DNA of 64,000 nt from an uncultured SAR116 cluster alpha proteobacterium (GTDB taxonomy: Bacteria; Pseudomonadota; Alphaproteobacteria; Puniceispirillales; Puniceispirillaceae). Shown here piece after piece: positions 24,410-35,762 of the stretch. The DNA lies in the NCBI GenBank assembly GCA_902622515.1, contig CACNQE010000003.1, positions 1 to 64,000 on the forward strand. The letters are read 5' to 3'. A model generated the notes under the pieces. That model had not been told where the DNA came from, did not search any database, and saw only the letters and a list, made by a program, of their open reading frames with translations. Numbering within the stretch: the stretch's first letter is position 1; every line of letters begins with the position of its first letter. Made by a program: the position numbers and the translations under genes.

Positions 24410-26380
24410 TTATTGCTCTAGGAAACTTCTTAATTTTCTAGAGCGCGAAGGATGTTTGAGCTTTCTAAGAGCCTTCGCCTCAATCTGTCTAATTCTCTCT
24501 CTGGTGACAGAGAATTGTTGCCCAACCTCTTCTAATGTATGGTCTGTATTCATACCAATGCCAAAGCGCATACGCAAGACACGTTCTTCACGAGGTGTAA
24601 GACTTGCCAATACCCTCGTAGTTGTTTCCCTTAAATTAGAATGAATGGCTGCTTCCAGAGGTTGTACTGCATTTTTATCTTCAATAAAATCGCCTAACTG
24701 GCTATCATCTTCATCACCGATTGGAGTTTCAAGACTGATTGGCTCTTTAGCAATTTTCATTACCTTACGAACCTTGTCTAGGGGCATAGAAAGTTTTTCT
24801 GACAATTCTTCAGGTGTTGGCTCTCTTCCTATTTCATGAAGCATTTGTCGCGATGTCCTGACTAATTTATTAATTGTTTCTATCATATGAACTGGAATTC
24901 TGATAGTTCTAGCTTGGTCTGCAATAGAACGGGTTATTGCTTGTCTTATCCACCAGGTTGCATAGGTTGAAAATTTATAACCACGCCTATACTCAAACTT
25001 ATCAACAGCCTTCATAAGACCAATATTACCCTCTTGAATTAGGTCTAAGAACTGAAGTCCGCGATTTGTATATTTCTTTGCAATGGATATTACCAGCCTT
25101 AAATTTGCTTCCACCATCTCTTTTTTTGCGCGTGCTGCTTCTCTCTGTCCTCTTTGTATAGTAAGAAAAACTTCCTTAAACTCAGGAACAGATAACCCTA
25201 CGTCCTCTACTATTAAAGATATTTTATTCTTGATATCTGCTACGGTGGCTGCATGCAAGTCTCTGAATTTTTGCCATGCTCTAGATTTATATTTAGGATG
25301 AGGCCATTCTGTTTCCAATTCATAGCCCAACCAAGCTTCTAAAAATTGATTTCTTGCAATGCCGCAACTAGTGGCAATAGATATTAATTGCCCTTCAAGC
25401 GTATTGAGGTGCTTGTTTAACTCTGACAACTGGGATGCCAATGCTTCAAGTCTATTCACATTGATATACACGTTTTGCAATTGCTCTGCTAATAAAATAC
25501 GTTTGTTTTGAAGTTTCTCAAGGTCATCTTCGGAGAGATCTTCTGCTGCTAACTGTCTCTCTTGCAATGTTTCATAAATTTTAAATGTTCCTGCTATTTC
25601 ATCTAACGTAGCCATTACATCATCAAAAACAGCATCCTCCATCGCTGCCAATGACAAAGTTAGATCATCTCCATCATCTGAGTCATGATCTTCTCCTGTT
25701 TCTTCATTGTTAGAATCTAACTCATCAGTTTCTTCGACTTCGTCTTCTTCCTCTTCTTCAGACAAATCATTTGCAACGTTAATAACATGGTCAGATACGT
25801 TCGATATAATTGACATATCCTCAATTGGAGTTCCATTTAGCTTTGTATACGTGGTATCCAGATCAATTATATCTCTCAGTGACGCACCACCGTCAGTAAT
25901 TTGTTTTTTCCACTGCAACAAAGCTCTTATTGTAAGTGGACTCTCGCATATTCCCCCTATCATCATTTCTCTACCGGCCTCAATTCGCTTGGCAATGGCA
26001 ATTTCACCATCACGAGACAATAACTCAACCGATCCCATTTCACGCAAATACATCCGAACTGGGTCATCAGAACCAGCACTCTCATTATCTGATACATTAC
26101 CAGTGGTGCTTCCGCTTTCACTCCCATCAACACTTGTTTCGTCTTGCTCCGCTGACTCTACTACCATAACACCCATTTCAGATAGGGCAGACATTACGTC
26201 TTCTATCTGCTCGGACGTTAACTCCTCCTGCGGTAGTGCAGAGTTCAGGTCATCATGGGTTACAAAGCCCGCACTCTGACCTTTCTTAATGAGAGCTTTA
26301 ATTTTTGAATTATTCGTATCCAGAACAGGTGCATCCGATACCTCTACTGCGGCGGTGGCGACAGCTTGTTTTCTTGCCAT
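24410..26380 (-). CDS. rpoD: primary sigma factor RpoD (sigma-70)
   Basis: RpoD directs RNA polymerase to housekeeping promoters. Region 1.1 is visible near the start ([20 protein letters not shown]), followed by region 1.2 ([19 protein letters not shown]) and an acidic non-conserved insert. Region 2 contains [40 protein letters not shown] and [20 protein letters not shown]. Region 4 contains [21 protein letters not shown] start at the ATG at 26380, which has GGAAGG 9 bases upstream, instead of an in-frame ATG 15 codons earlier. The length is about 656 residues. Confidence 0.98.
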   Translation of the reverse strand: MARKQAVATAAVEVSDAPVLDTNNSKIKALIKKGQSAGFVTHDDLNSALPQEELTSEQIEDVMSALSEMGVMVVESAEQDETSVDGSESGSTTGNVSDNESAGSDDPVRMYLREMGSVELLSRDGEIAIAKRIEAGREMMIGGICESPLTIRALLQWKKQITDGGASLRDIIDLDTTYTKLNGTPIEDMSIISNVSDHVINVANDLSEEEEEDEVEETDELDSNNEETGEDHDSDDGDDLTLSLAAMEDAVFDDVMATLDEIAGTFKIYETLQERQLAAEDLSEDDLEKLQNKRILLAEQLQNVYINVNRLEALASQLSELNKHLNTLEGQLISIATSCGIARNQFLEAWLGYELETEWPHPKYKSRAWQKFRDLHAATVADIKNKISLIVEDVGLSVPEFKEVFLTIQRGQREAARAKKEMVEANLRLVISIAKKYTNRGLQFLDLIQEGNIGLMKAVDKFEYRRGYKFSTYATWWIRQAITRSIADQARTIRIPVHMIETINKLVRTSRQMLHEIGREPTPEELSEKLSMPLDKVRKVMKIAKEPISLETPIGDEDDSQLGDFIEDKNAVQPLEAAIHSNLRETTTRVLASLTPREERVLRMRFGIGMNTDHTLEEVGQQFSVTRERIRQIEAKALRKLKHPSRSRKLRSFLEQ

Positions 26381-26432
26381 AAATTCGAACCTTCCAGCTC
26401 CCAAACTCGAGCTTATTGTAAACAAACATTAT

Positions 26433-28109
26433 TTAACGACGTCTTGGTGCAAGCGATAAAGAAATGATTTCATCAACTTTTAGCTTAGCTTCATCTAATT
26501 CGATGCCTACTTTTTGATTGTTCAAGCTCGAATCGGATAACATTTCATCAATTTGTCTTAATGTTTTTTTATAACCCAGATCATATAGATGTTGCCTTAC
26601 TTCTTTTTCGTCAAGATCAGATTCACGAAATAAAATATCAAATAGATGATTTTTCAATTTTTCGCAATCCAAATCTCCAAATTCCAACGTTGAGAGAACG
26701 TCAAATTTATCTATTGCTATCTGCGGAAAAGAAATAAGCAAGCCCAGTAGTATTTGCGTTCTTCTAATAGAACCAGTCCTTGGTCTTCTTGCATTTACAT
26801 GCAAACCAGAATTAAAATTATAAGCTAACAAAGCCTCATTTCTTCTCGTCATGTCTCTCATCTTTTGAATTCTTCTCTCAATCTCGTCACCAAATGCCAC
26901 TCTCATTTGATTATGAGCGATAGTACGCACAAGTTTTCGTATCTCTTGCCAAAATAAAGCACGTTGTTCAGGTTGAACCAAATCATGCGAATTTGCTTTC
27001 CCTGACCAAGTCGCATCTAATAATGATGAAGCGCTATCAATAATATGCATTAATCCGTCAGCACCTTGATGGCGAAGTACGTCATCCGGGTCACTGCCAT
27101 CTGGGAGCGTGGCTATTCTTACAGTTTTACCAGGTTCTAGGATTGGTAAAATTCTTTCAATAGCTCTATTCGCAGCATTTCTACCCGCAACATCTCCATC
27201 AAAGCACAAAATAGGTTCATCATGTAATTTCCATGCGAGGCTTATTTGTTCTTCCGTAAGAGCTGTTCCGAGAGGAGCAAGTGCCGCTGCTTTTTTGGAT
27301 GCAGTGACAGATATTACATCCATATAGCCTTCCACTAACAATAAAGGCAAATTGCGTTTTACTCTCTCTCTTGCTTGAGGCCACCCATATAAAACAGCCT
27401 TCTTTGAAAAACTTGGACTCTCTGGTGAATTTAGATATTTTGGTTTAGAATCTCCCATGGCTCTTGCACCAAATGCAATCACTTGTCCTTTCCTATTTTC
27501 AATCGGAAAAATAACTCTTTCCCTAAAATAATCGTATTTTTTTCCATCTCGTTCTGAAATAGATATGAGACCCGCTAATTTAGAAACTTCCTCCACATAA
27601 CCCTTATTCTGTAAGTATTGATGAAGACCTACCCGTGGAGCATATCCAAGCCTAAATTCTTCTATGATTGATTCTGTAAGTCCTCTTTGGATAAGATAAT
27701 TTAAGGCCTTACGGCTCTGATCCAATTTCAAACTTTTTTGAAAGAATTCTGTGGCAGTTTCAAAACAAGACAACAAAGTTACGTTGCGTTCTTTTTTTGC
27801 ACTGTCTTGAGGCCTAAGTTCAGGCATGGGTATACCGGCGATATCTGCCAACTCCTGCACTGACTCTACAAAACTTAGACCACTTGTCTCTCTAACATAA
27901 TTTATTACATCACCACTTGCGCCACACCCAAAACAGTAAAAAAAACCTTCATCGTCATTCACATTAAATGAGGGGGTTTTCTCATTATGGAAGGGACACA
28001 GACCAATAAATCGATTTCCTCTTTTTGTGAGTTTTACACGTTTACCTATGATGCTAGAAAGGCTAATCCTGTCGCGCAGTTTTTCAATAAATTCAGGAGT
28101 GATTGTCAT
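26433..28109 (-). CDS. dnaG: DNA primase DnaG
   Basis: DnaG makes RNA primers for replication. The CHC2-type zinc domain is intact (GLCPFHNEKTPSF and YCFGCGASGDVI). The RNA polymerase core has FRERVIFPIENRKGQVIAFG, and the toprim domain has LLLVEGYMDVISV with CFDGDVAGRNAANRA. The C-terminal helicase-binding part is short and diverged. At 558 residues it is a little shorter than typical. It lies 50 bases upstream of rpoD, the conserved macromolecular synthesis order. Confidence 0.98.
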   Translation of the reverse strand: MTITPEFIEKLRDRISLSSIIGKRVKLTKRGNRFIGLCPFHNEKTPSFNVNDDEGFFYCFGCGASGDVINYVRETSGLSFVESVQELADIAGIPMPELRPQDSAKKERNVTLLSCFETATEFFQKSLKLDQSRKALNYLIQRGLTESIIEEFRLGYAPRVGLHQYLQNKGYVEEVSKLAGLISISERDGKKYDYFRERVIFPIENRKGQVIAFGARAMGDSKPKYLNSPESPSFSKKAVLYGWPQARERVKRNLPLLLVEGYMDVISVTASKKAAALAPLGTALTEEQISLAWKLHDEPILCFDGDVAGRNAANRAIERILPILEPGKTVRIATLPDGSDPDDVLRHQGADGLMHIIDSASSLLDATWSGKANSHDLVQPEQRALFWQEIRKLVRTIAHNQMRVAFGDEIERRIQKMRDMTRRNEALLAYNFNSGLHVNARRPRTGSIRRTQILLGLLISFPQIAIDKFDVLSTLEFGDLDCEKLKNHLFDILFRESDLDEKEVRQHLYDLGYKKTLRQIDEMLSDSSLNNQKVGIELDEAKLKVDEIISLSLAPRRR

Positions 28110-28195
28110 GTAAAATCGGATAATTTTTAAAATAGATAATTAAATTTGCAAAATTAATTCTAATCGTAAAGTTCAATAAAGGACAAAAGCTAATA

Positions 28196-28666
28196 TCATC
28201 CATTATTTGATAAACAAATTAATGCACCTTTAACATTTGCACTAATTTTACTGAAATCCATCTTACCAGTATATTCTTTCTTTAGATATCCCATTACTTT
28301 ACCCATATCTTTTACAGAAATAGCGTTAGTTCGGGATATTGCTGTTTCAATAGCTACTTTGATTTCATCTTCTCCCAATTGCTCTGGTAAGAATTCTTCT
28401 ATTATTTTTATTTCTAGCTCCTCCGTTTCAGCTAATTCATTCCTACCGGCATCTCTATACATTGCTGAGGATTCGCGTCGTTGCTTTACCATAGTTTGCA
28501 ACATCAATAGGATTTCATCATCACTAATACCTTCGGATATACCGTTGCCACGCGCAGTGATATCTCTATCTTTTAGTGCCGCAGCAATAAGCCTTATTGT
28601 AGATAGAGCAACTTTATCGCCAGCCTTTAGCGCGTCCTTCATAGAACTTGATATCTTATCTCTCAT
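28196..28666 (-). CDS. yqeY: GatB/YqeY domain protein
   Basis: YqeY-like proteins resemble the C-terminal tRNA-binding part of the amidotransferase subunit GatB; the exact role is not settled. The product has the expected layout: DALKAGDKVALSTIRLIAAA, KQRRESSAMYRDAGRNELAE, and EIKIIEEFLPEQLGEDEIK, then MGKVMGYLKKEYTGKMDFSK. I start it at the ATG at 28666, as an upstream TTG at 28678 adds only four residues. It precedes dnaG and rpoD on the same strand, the usual alphaproteobacterial order. Confidence 0.93.
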   Translation of the reverse strand: MRDKISSSMKDALKAGDKVALSTIRLIAAALKDRDITARGNGISEGISDDEILLMLQTMVKQRRESSAMYRDAGRNELAETEELEIKIIEEFLPEQLGEDEIKVAIETAISRTNAISVKDMGKVMGYLKKEYTGKMDFSKISANVKGALICLSNNG

Positions 28667-28790
28667 GATTACTGTCAATCTTTATGGTTTTTTTCATATT
28701 TTTATACGTTTAAAATCTCTCCATACTAAAAGGGAACAATTCTGGCAAGTTTATGTTTAAATTTACCCCATTATATTCTATGTCATACTC

Positions 28791-28819
28791 TTGACCTCTT
28801 CATCCGAGTTTTGTAAAAA
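28791..28819 (+). promoter_or_regulatory. candidate sigma-70 promoter for carAB
   Basis: TTGACC (28791-28796) and TAAAAA (28814-28819) are separated by 17 bases, in the divergent gap between yqeY and carA. The -35 box is good and the -10 box is weak. A leader of about 125 bases would precede carA. Confidence 0.4.
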
Positions 28820-28951
28820 ACGGAGGTTTAATTATTTATGAGTAAAAGCTTGTATTTCCCAAAAATAAAAAGAAAAACGCTATTAATTTCAGATAGGTAA
28901 ACCCTATATTGACCAATACATTCCTTTCTTAGAAAGTAGATAATAAATTAC

Positions 28952-30133
28952 ATGCCTAATACTCTGAAACGCCAGAATGATGCTCTACTAATTTTAGATA
29001 GTGGAGCTATTTTTTATGGATATGGATTTGGTGCAGAAAACGAATCGGTAGGCGAATTATGTTTTAATACCTCAATGACAGGATATCAAGAAATACTAAC
29101 TGATCCTTCTTATGCTGGACAGATAATTAATTTTACCTTTCCGCATATAGGAAATGTAGGAACGAACCCAATAGACATGGAGACGGGCAAACCTTCTGTA
29201 TTAGGCCTCGTAACCCGGAATCGAATAACGGCACCTTCTAATTGGCGAAACACTCAGTCATTTACCGAATGGCTCAAGAAATATAATATACCTGGTATAA
29301 GTGGAATTGATACACGTACCCTAACTCGGAAAATCCGTGATGAAGGTGCCAAAACAGCGCTGTTAAGTTATAAAAAAAATGCGGATTTTGATTTTGAGAC
29401 TATTAAAAATAAAATAGCTAACTGGCCAGGTCTAAAAGACATGGACCTTGCAAAAACTGTTACATGCTCGGCAACCACGGAGTGGTCAGGCGGTCTTTAC
29501 CGATTTGATTTCGAGCAAAAGTTATCGTCTGGTCTAAATGTTGCAAAAAAGCACAAAGTTATCGCAATTGATTTTGGTGCTAAACACAATATTCTCCGTT
29601 GTTTAGAAACGGCGGGTTGTGAAGTTATTCTACTACCTGCCAATACCACTGCTAACGATGTTCTATCATACAATCCAGATGGTATTTTCTTATCTAATGG
29701 ACCAGGAGACCCTGAAGCTACATCTAAATATTCAGGTAGTGAGATTCGAACTTTAGTTGAAACTGGAATACCTTTGTTTGGAATTTGCATTGGACATCAA
29801 CTCCTCGCGCTTGCATTGGGCGGTAGCACATCAAAAATGGATAGGGGGCATAGAGGGGCAAATCATCCTGTAAAAGATTTAACAACAAATCAAATAGAAA
29901 TCACTAGCCAGAACCATGGATTTGTAGTTAATGAGCATGACCTCCCGAATTTCCTTGAGGTGACCCATCGCTCGTTGTTTGATGGAAGTATTGAGGGGCT
30001 AAGACATAAAATATTGCCCTCATTTTCAGTACAATATCATCCTGAGTCTTCACCAGGGCCACATGACTCTCGAAACTTATTTAGTTATTTTACCTCTTTA
30101 ATGGAAAAAAGAGCCAATAATCATGCCACGTAG
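28952..30133 (+). CDS. carA: carbamoyl-phosphate synthase small subunit
   Basis: CarA is the glutaminase subunit supplying ammonia to CarB for pyrimidine and arginine synthesis. The N-terminal domain has LVLDSG-type start sequence ([17 protein letters not shown]) and [17 protein letters not shown]. The class I amidotransferase domain has the nucleophile loop [17 protein letters not shown] with its cysteine, and the His/Glu pair in [14 protein letters not shown]. The 393-residue length is normal. It overlaps carB by 11 bases. Confidence 0.98.
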   Translation: MPNTLKRQNDALLILDSGAIFYGYGFGAENESVGELCFNTSMTGYQEILTDPSYAGQIINFTFPHIGNVGTNPIDMETGKPSVLGLVTRNRITAPSNWRNTQSFTEWLKKYNIPGISGIDTRTLTRKIRDEGAKTALLSYKKNADFDFETIKNKIANWPGLKDMDLAKTVTCSATTEWSGGLYRFDFEQKLSSGLNVAKKHKVIAIDFGAKHNILRCLETAGCEVILLPANTTANDVLSYNPDGIFLSNGPGDPEATSKYSGSEIRTLVETGIPLFGICIGHQLLALALGGSTSKMDRGHRGANHPVKDLTTNQIEITSQNHGFVVNEHDLPNFLEVTHRSLFDGSIEGLRHKILPSFSVQYHPESSPGPHDSRNLFSYFTSLMEKRANNHAT

Positions 30134-33100
30134 AAGTGATATATCATCCATCTTGATAATTGGTGCTGGTCCGATAATTATTGGTCAAGCATGTGAATTT
30201 GATTATTCGGGGACTCAGGCATGCAAAGCCCTACGGGAAGAGGGTTATCGTATTATCCTCATAAATTCTAATCCAGCCACCATTATGACAGACCCTGAAA
30301 TAGCAGATGCCACATATATTGAGCCCATAACACCAGAAATGGTTGAAACAATTATCGGTAAAGAACTTCCAGATGCAATCTTACCTACTATGGGCGGCCA
30401 AACAGCACTAAATACGGCATTAAAATTACATGAAATGGGTGTGCTTGAAAAGTATAAGGTTGAATTGATTGGTGCAAAACCAGAAGCCATTGCTAAAGCA
30501 GAAGATCGTTCTTTATTTAGGTCTGCTATGGATAGAATTGGCCTTGAGTCCGCTCGCTCAGTCACAATTAGAGTTTTAGGAGATGCTGGAGATGCGTTAG
30601 ATCTCGTTGGTTTGCCTGCTATCATCCGGCCTTCTTTTACACTTGGGGGTGAAGGTGGTGGTATTGCTTATAATAAGGCTGAATATTTGCAGATAGTTTC
30701 TGACGGACTGCGGCTATCTCCTGTAAATGAAGTTCTTATTGAAGAATCACTTCTCGGCTGGAAAGAATTTGAAATGGAGGTGGTTCGTGATAACGCAGAC
30801 AATTGTATAATTGTCTGCTCCATTGAGAATGTAGATCCGATGGGAGTTCACACAGGAGATTCCATAACTGTTGCTCCAGCCCTAACACTTACAGATAAGG
30901 AGTTTCAAACATTGCGAAATGCATCCATTGCTGTTTTGCGAGAAATAGGTGTTGACACGGGAGGCTCAAATGTTCAGTTTGCTATTAATCCTAATACAGG
31001 GCGGATACTTGTAATTGAAATGAACCCTAGGGTTAGCAGGTCATCAGCACTTGCATCAAAAGCTACTGGATTTCCAATAGCAAAGATTGCCGCTAAGCTA
31101 GCAGTTGGTTACACACTAGATGAATTAGCAAATGATATTACCAAAGTAACGCCCGCTAGTTTTGAACCAACAATTGATTATATCGTTACTAAAATTCCAC
31201 GCTTTACATTCGAGAAATTCACTGGCTCAGAAGCTATTTTATCGACCTCCATGAAGTCAGTCGGTGAAGCAATGGCTATTGGCCGAAGCTTTAAGGAAAG
31301 CTTGCAGAAAGCACTTCGTTCACTTGAAACTGGGCTAACAGGCTTGGATGAGATTAGCCTACCTGTATCCACAGATGAGTTAAGCAGGGATGCATTGAAT
31401 GGGTGGCTTTCTGAGCAAACCCCGGACAGAATTTTACGCATTGCACAAGCGATAAGAAGTGGCATGAATACGGAAGAAATTCATAACATAACAAAATGGG
31501 ATATTTGGTTTATTAACGAAATTGCATCTATAATTGAAATCGAAAAAGAGCTATCTCAAGTTGGACTACCAGATAATAAACAAGAATTTTTATTTCTAAA
31601 GTCTGCAGGATTTCATGACAAGCGAATTGCATATTTGACTCATAATGAAGAAAAAAAAGTGACGCAGGTACGCAGATTGCTTAACGTTCATCCCATTTTT
31701 AAGCGTATTGATACATGTGCTGCAGAATTTGCCTCGGAGACCGCCTATTTCTACTCCACATATGAGGAAAACGGTTATGCAGAATGCGAGGCAGGCCCCT
31801 CTGATAAAGAAAAAATTGCTATATTAGGTGGTGGTCCCAATAGAATTGGACAAGGGATAGAATTTGATTATTGCTGTGTTCACGCGGCTTATGCTTTGTC
31901 AGAGTCAGGGTTTGAAACAATCATGATTAATTGCAATCCTGAGACAGTTTCAACAGACTACGATACATCAGATAGATTATATTTTGAACCATTAACTAGT
32001 GAAGATGTTATTGAAATATTGCTAAAGGAGCAGGAAAAAGGCACCTTGAAAGGAGTGATAGTGCAGCTCGGAGGCCAAACTCCTCTTAAAATTGCAAGAG
32101 ACATAGAAGCTGCAGGCATTCGTATTCTGGGAACCAGCACAGACTCAATTGATCTTGCTGAAGATAGGGAACGGTTTCAAAAGCTCATTATGAGTTTATC
32201 TCTAAAACAACCGGAAAATGGAACTGCCACATCAGTAAGTGAAGCGATTGATATTGTGAAAAGGATTGGCCTACCAGTGGTAATAAGGCCATCTTATGTT
32301 TTAGGTGGTCGAGCAATGGAGGTGGTGTTCCAACTCTCTGACGTTGAGAGATATATGCAAACTGCCGTAAGAGTGTCAGGTGATAATCCTGTATTAATTG
32401 ACCGTTTTATAGAAAATGCGATTGAAGTAGACGTAGATGTATTATGCGATGCTGAAAATGTATTTATTGCAGGAGTGATGGAGCACATTGAAGAAGCAGG
32501 CATTCATTCTGGAGACTCAGCTTGTTCACTACCACCTCAAACCCTGCCTCCTTATGTACTTAAGAAAATTCATCAGCAAACACGAGAATTAGCATTTTCA
32601 CTAAATGTTATTGGATTGATGAATGTTCAATTTGCGATTAAAAACGATGAGGTATTTCTTTTGGAAGTAAACCCCAGAGGAAGTAGAACAGTGCCATTTG
32701 TCGCAAAGTCAACAGGAAATCAAATCGCAATGATTGCTGCAAAAATTATGTCTGGTGAAAAATTATCTTCAATGAAAACACTCACATCGAAACAGAAACA
32801 TGTTGCAGTTAAGGAAGCCGTTTTCCCATTTGCACGATTTCCTGGTGTGGATGTTTTTCTTGGCCCAGAAATGAAATCAACTGGTGAAGTCATGGGCATT
32901 GATAAGGACTTTGGAATTGCATTCGCAAAAAGCCAGTTGGCAGCAGGTGTTAAATTGCCAACAGCTGGAATAGTATTTATTTCAGTAAAAGATGCAGATA
33001 AGCTCGCCTTCGTGGAAATTTGTAATATTCTCATCGGTTCTGGTTTTAAAATATTGGCAACAGAGGGAACAACTAAATATCTAAATAATGCAGGGATTGC

Positions 33101-33371
33101 AGCTAAAAGAGTTAATAAGGTTCTCGAAGGTAGACCACATGCAGTAGATGCAATGCTATCAGGTCAAATAGACCTTATTTTTAATACAGCACAAGGATTT
33201 GCCTCAATTAGAGATAGTTTGTCCCTCAGACAAACAGCACTTACAAACAATATTCCATATTATACAACAGTTTCTGGCAGTAGAGCGGCAGTTGCTGCTA
33301 TTGTTGCATTGCAAAAGATAAAAATTTCTGCAAAGTCTATACAGGATTATTTACATGACGCAAAGGGCTAA
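30123..33371 (+). CDS. carB: carbamoyl-phosphate synthase large subunit
   Basis: CarB makes carbamoyl phosphate from bicarbonate, ammonia and two ATP. Both ATP-grasp halves are present: [20 protein letters not shown] near residue 10, [20 protein letters not shown] near 165, and the second half from [18 protein letters not shown] near 565 with [16 protein letters not shown]. The C-terminal MGS-like regulatory domain covers the last 140 residues. The 1082-residue length is normal. The start lies inside carA, so translation is coupled. Confidence 0.99.
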   Translation: MPRRSDISSILIIGAGPIIIGQACEFDYSGTQACKALREEGYRIILINSNPATIMTDPEIADATYIEPITPEMVETIIGKELPDAILPTMGGQTALNTALKLHEMGVLEKYKVELIGAKPEAIAKAEDRSLFRSAMDRIGLESARSVTIRVLGDAGDALDLVGLPAIIRPSFTLGGEGGGIAYNKAEYLQIVSDGLRLSPVNEVLIEESLLGWKEFEMEVVRDNADNCIIVCSIENVDPMGVHTGDSITVAPALTLTDKEFQTLRNASIAVLREIGVDTGGSNVQFAINPNTGRILVIEMNPRVSRSSALASKATGFPIAKIAAKLAVGYTLDELANDITKVTPASFEPTIDYIVTKIPRFTFEKFTGSEAILSTSMKSVGEAMAIGRSFKESLQKALRSLETGLTGLDEISLPVSTDELSRDALNGWLSEQTPDRILRIAQAIRSGMNTEEIHNITKWDIWFINEIASIIEIEKELSQVGLPDNKQEFLFLKSAGFHDKRIAYLTHNEEKKVTQVRRLLNVHPIFKRIDTCAAEFASETAYFYSTYEENGYAECEAGPSDKEKIAILGGGPNRIGQGIEFDYCCVHAAYALSESGFETIMINCNPETVSTDYDTSDRLYFEPLTSEDVIEILLKEQEKGTLKGVIVQLGGQTPLKIARDIEAAGIRILGTSTDSIDLAEDRERFQKLIMSLSLKQPENGTATSVSEAIDIVKRIGLPVVIRPSYVLGGRAMEVVFQLSDVERYMQTAVRVSGDNPVLIDRFIENAIEVDVDVLCDAENVFIAGVMEHIEEAGIHSGDSACSLPPQTLPPYVLKKIHQQTRELAFSLNVIGLMNVQFAIKNDEVFLLEVNPRGSRTVPFVAKSTGNQIAMIAAKIMSGEKLSSMKTLTSKQKHVAVKEAVFPFARFPGVDVFLGPEMKSTGEVMGIDKDFGIAFAKSQLAAGVKLPTAGIVFISVKDADKLAFVEICNILIGSGFKILATEGTTKYLNNAGIAAKRVNKVLEGRPHAVDAMLSGQIDLIFNTAQGFASIRDSLSLRQTALTNNIPYYTTVSGSRAAVAAIVALQKIKISAKSIQDYLHDAKG

Positions 33372-33458
33372 ACATACTAAGCTTAGAGGGTTAAATTAAA
33401 TCTCATTACACTTAACTTTTGAATATATTTTTATTTGTAAAGCGATAAGAGGCCAAAT

Positions 33459-33938
33459 ATGGAAAAAATTCCATTCACTCAATCTGGATTAGAAAAAATT
33501 AAGACGGAGCTACAACAGCTAAAAAACGTTGAAAGACAACAGGTTATTCGGGCAATTGCTGACGCTAGAGAGCACGGCGACCTTTCTGAAAACGCTGAAT
33601 ATCATGCTGCTCGGGAACGCCAATCCTTTATAGAGGGCCGAATCACAGAGTTAGAGGATGTAACAAGCCGAGCTGAAGTAATAGAAACCAGCAGAATATC
33701 AGGCGAGACAGTGACATTCGGTGTAACTGTTGTAATTGTTGATGAACTTACAGATATAGAATATAATTATTCAATTGTTGGTCCATATGAGGCAGAGCTG
33801 GAAGAGGGAAAAATCTCAACAGCATCTCCTATCGCAAAAGGTCTTATAGGAAAGAGAGTGGGTGAATCCGTGGAGGTACAAACTCCTAGAGGTCCTCACC
33901 CATATGAAATAATATCTATTTCAGTTTATAATGGATAA
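33459..33938 (+). CDS. greA: transcription elongation factor GreA
   Basis: GreA rescues backtracked RNA polymerase by stimulating transcript cleavage. The N-terminal coiled coil contains IADAREHGDLSENAEYHAAR with the two acidic tip residues that enter the polymerase channel. The C-terminal FKBP-like domain contains SIVGPYEAELEEGKIS and SPIAKGLIGKRVGE. The 159-residue length is exact for the family. Its position after carB is the standard alphaproteobacterial order. Confidence 0.98.
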   Translation: MEKIPFTQSGLEKIKTELQQLKNVERQQVIRAIADAREHGDLSENAEYHAARERQSFIEGRITELEDVTSRAEVIETSRISGETVTFGVTVVIVDELTDIEYNYSIVGPYEAELEEGKISTASPIAKGLIGKRVGESVEVQTPRGPHPYEIISISVYNG

Positions 33939-33971
33939 TTATTGAACCGCTATACCCGTCTTTATTCAACC

Positions 33972-34451
33972 TCATCTAATCTCCAAAGGAACACCTGGAA
34001 GATTTTTTTCAGACCTTATCGAAACAGCTGTTTTTACGTGGCTCACATTGGGAGCGGGAGTGAGCTTACTAGTTAAAAATTTCTGAAAATCATCCCAATC
34101 AGTCGAAACAATCTTAAGTAGAAAATCTATCTCCCCCATAAGCATATGGCATTCTCTTACTTCTTCCCAACTTAATATCATATTTTCAAATTTTTTTAAA
34201 TCTACCTCCGCTTGACTAGTTAGCCCAACAAATGCAAACACAGTGACCGTATAACCTACGGCTTCCGGGTCTATCTCTGCATTATATCCTCTAATAACCC
34301 CTGCATCTTCCAGAGCTCTTACGCGCCTAAGACATGGCGGTGCAGATATTCCTGCATTTTTAGCAAGCTCGACATTACTTAATCTTCCATTTTTTTGAAG
34401 ATCAAATAGAATTTGTCTGTCAACTTTATCCAGCTTGTGTTTTTTAGTCAT
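33972..34451 (-). CDS. Lrp/AsnC-family transcriptional regulator
   Basis: This is a leucine-responsive regulator type protein. The N-terminal helix-turn-helix region is KVDRQILFDLQKNGRLSNVE with GISAPPCLRRVRALEDAGVI, and the C-terminal RAM domain spans about residues 65-145. I use the ATG at 34451; the frame extends 17 codons further without a better start. It is convergent with greA. The effector is unknown, but members of this subgroup often respond to amino acids. Confidence 0.92.
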   Translation of the reverse strand: MTKKHKLDKVDRQILFDLQKNGRLSNVELAKNAGISAPPCLRRVRALEDAGVIRGYNAEIDPEAVGYTVTVFAFVGLTSQAEVDLKKFENMILSWEEVRECHMLMGEIDFLLKIVSTDWDDFQKFLTSKLTPAPNVSHVKTAVSIRSEKNLPGVPLEIR

Positions 34452-34562
34452 AAATCTAATCCTTATTTGATTTTCAAACCATAAATAGTTAAACCAAAAC
34501 ACGCAAGAATATTACAAAATTTGAAAAACAAATGTAAGCTAGAATAAAAAAACAGTAAAAAA

Positions 34563-35555
34563 GTGTCCTATAATAATAATTCAAAAACATGCTGGATAGT
34601 TACAGATGGAACTATTGGAATGCTGAAACAATCTATAGCTGTAGCTAATTCACTGAATTTATTATATAATACACTAGAGGCACATCCAACACCAATTCTT
34701 CGATTATTTCCTAAACTTGCTAAGATACCAACTTGGCGACTTACAATCGGTCGCACCCCCAGCTGGATTAGAGGCCCCTACCCTGACTATATAATTAGCT
34801 GTGGACATAGAATGAGTGGATTATCAATTGGCCTAAGACGACTTTCGAAGGGTAAAAGCAAAACTATTCATATACAAGATCCCGGCATATCACCCAAAAA
34901 TTTTGACGTATTAGTTGTCCCTTCTCATGATAAGCTAGCGGCAGCGGAACATAAATACTCGAACCTTGTTATATCTACTGGCTCTTTGAGTTGGCTAGTT
35001 AAAGATGAAATTATGGAAAGTAAATCCAAAATGATTGACCGCTTTAGCCCGATCGATAAACCACAAATTATTTTGTTGCTTGGTGGAAATAATAGGCGAT
35101 ACAGAGTAACAAAAAAAATTCTGACTAGATTAGCCATGGATGTTTATGAGTATGCGAACACGAGAAATGCACGGCTCATAATTATACCATCTAGCCGCAC
35201 ACCAAAAAGAGCAAAAAATATTTTTGAGCACCTTGACAAAGAGCAAAAACATATTTTTTGGGATGGGAAAAATAGCAATCCATATCCGGAGGTTCTTTCT
35301 ATCGCAGATGAAATTATCGTCACCTCAGATTCGGTGAATATGGTTACAGAGGTATGCCTTTTTGGATTACCAGTGTTTATCGCTCAATGGCAAGAAGAAA
35401 CAGGAAGAATAGCCAATTTTCATAAAATAATGAATTCTTGTGGTTACACACAATATCTTCAGGACGCGAATGAAAATCTGAAACCAAAAATCCTTAATCA
35501 AATGCCTAAAATAGCTACGCAAATTTCCATAATTCTTAGAAAAGCAGCAAATTAA
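34563..35555 (+). CDS. ELM1/GtrOC1-family putative glycosyltransferase-like protein
   Basis: The 330-residue protein belongs to what is annotated as the mitochondrial fission ELM1 family (formerly DUF1022), common in alphaproteobacteria. Visible family stretches are WIVTDGTIGMLKQSIAVANS, CGHRMSGLSIGLRR, KTIHIQDPGISPKNFDVLVV, and a C-terminal part with ADEIIVTSDSVNMVTEVCLF resembling a GT-B nucleotide-sugar site. The start is GTG. Its bacterial function is not established; a glycosyltransferase role is inferred from fold similarity. Confidence 0.85.
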   Translation: MSYNNNSKTCWIVTDGTIGMLKQSIAVANSLNLLYNTLEAHPTPILRLFPKLAKIPTWRLTIGRTPSWIRGPYPDYIISCGHRMSGLSIGLRRLSKGKSKTIHIQDPGISPKNFDVLVVPSHDKLAAAEHKYSNLVISTGSLSWLVKDEIMESKSKMIDRFSPIDKPQIILLLGGNNRRYRVTKKILTRLAMDVYEYANTRNARLIIIPSSRTPKRAKNIFEHLDKEQKHIFWDGKNSNPYPEVLSIADEIIVTSDSVNMVTEVCLFGLPVFIAQWQEETGRIANFHKIMNSCGYTQYLQDANENLKPKILNQMPKIATQISIILRKAAN

Positions 35556-35762
35556 AAAATATTACCACTTTTTTCCAAAAATAAATTTCAAAATTTGAAC
35601 AACACTATACCTAATAACCACTTTTTAAAAAAACTTTTAAGTGCTTGCCTTTTATTTATCAAAAAGGTACGAAAATCTTCAACGACCGCAAAATTATATC
35701 ACGGTTTGGTTTAAAGAACCTAATATAACATCTCTCAACAAAGGTATTAAATTAACCTAACA

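Noticed and set aside
25707-26279. 190-codon plus-strand frame
   Set aside because: It is antisense to rpoD, and its serine-rich sequence reflects the acidic RpoD insert on the other strand.
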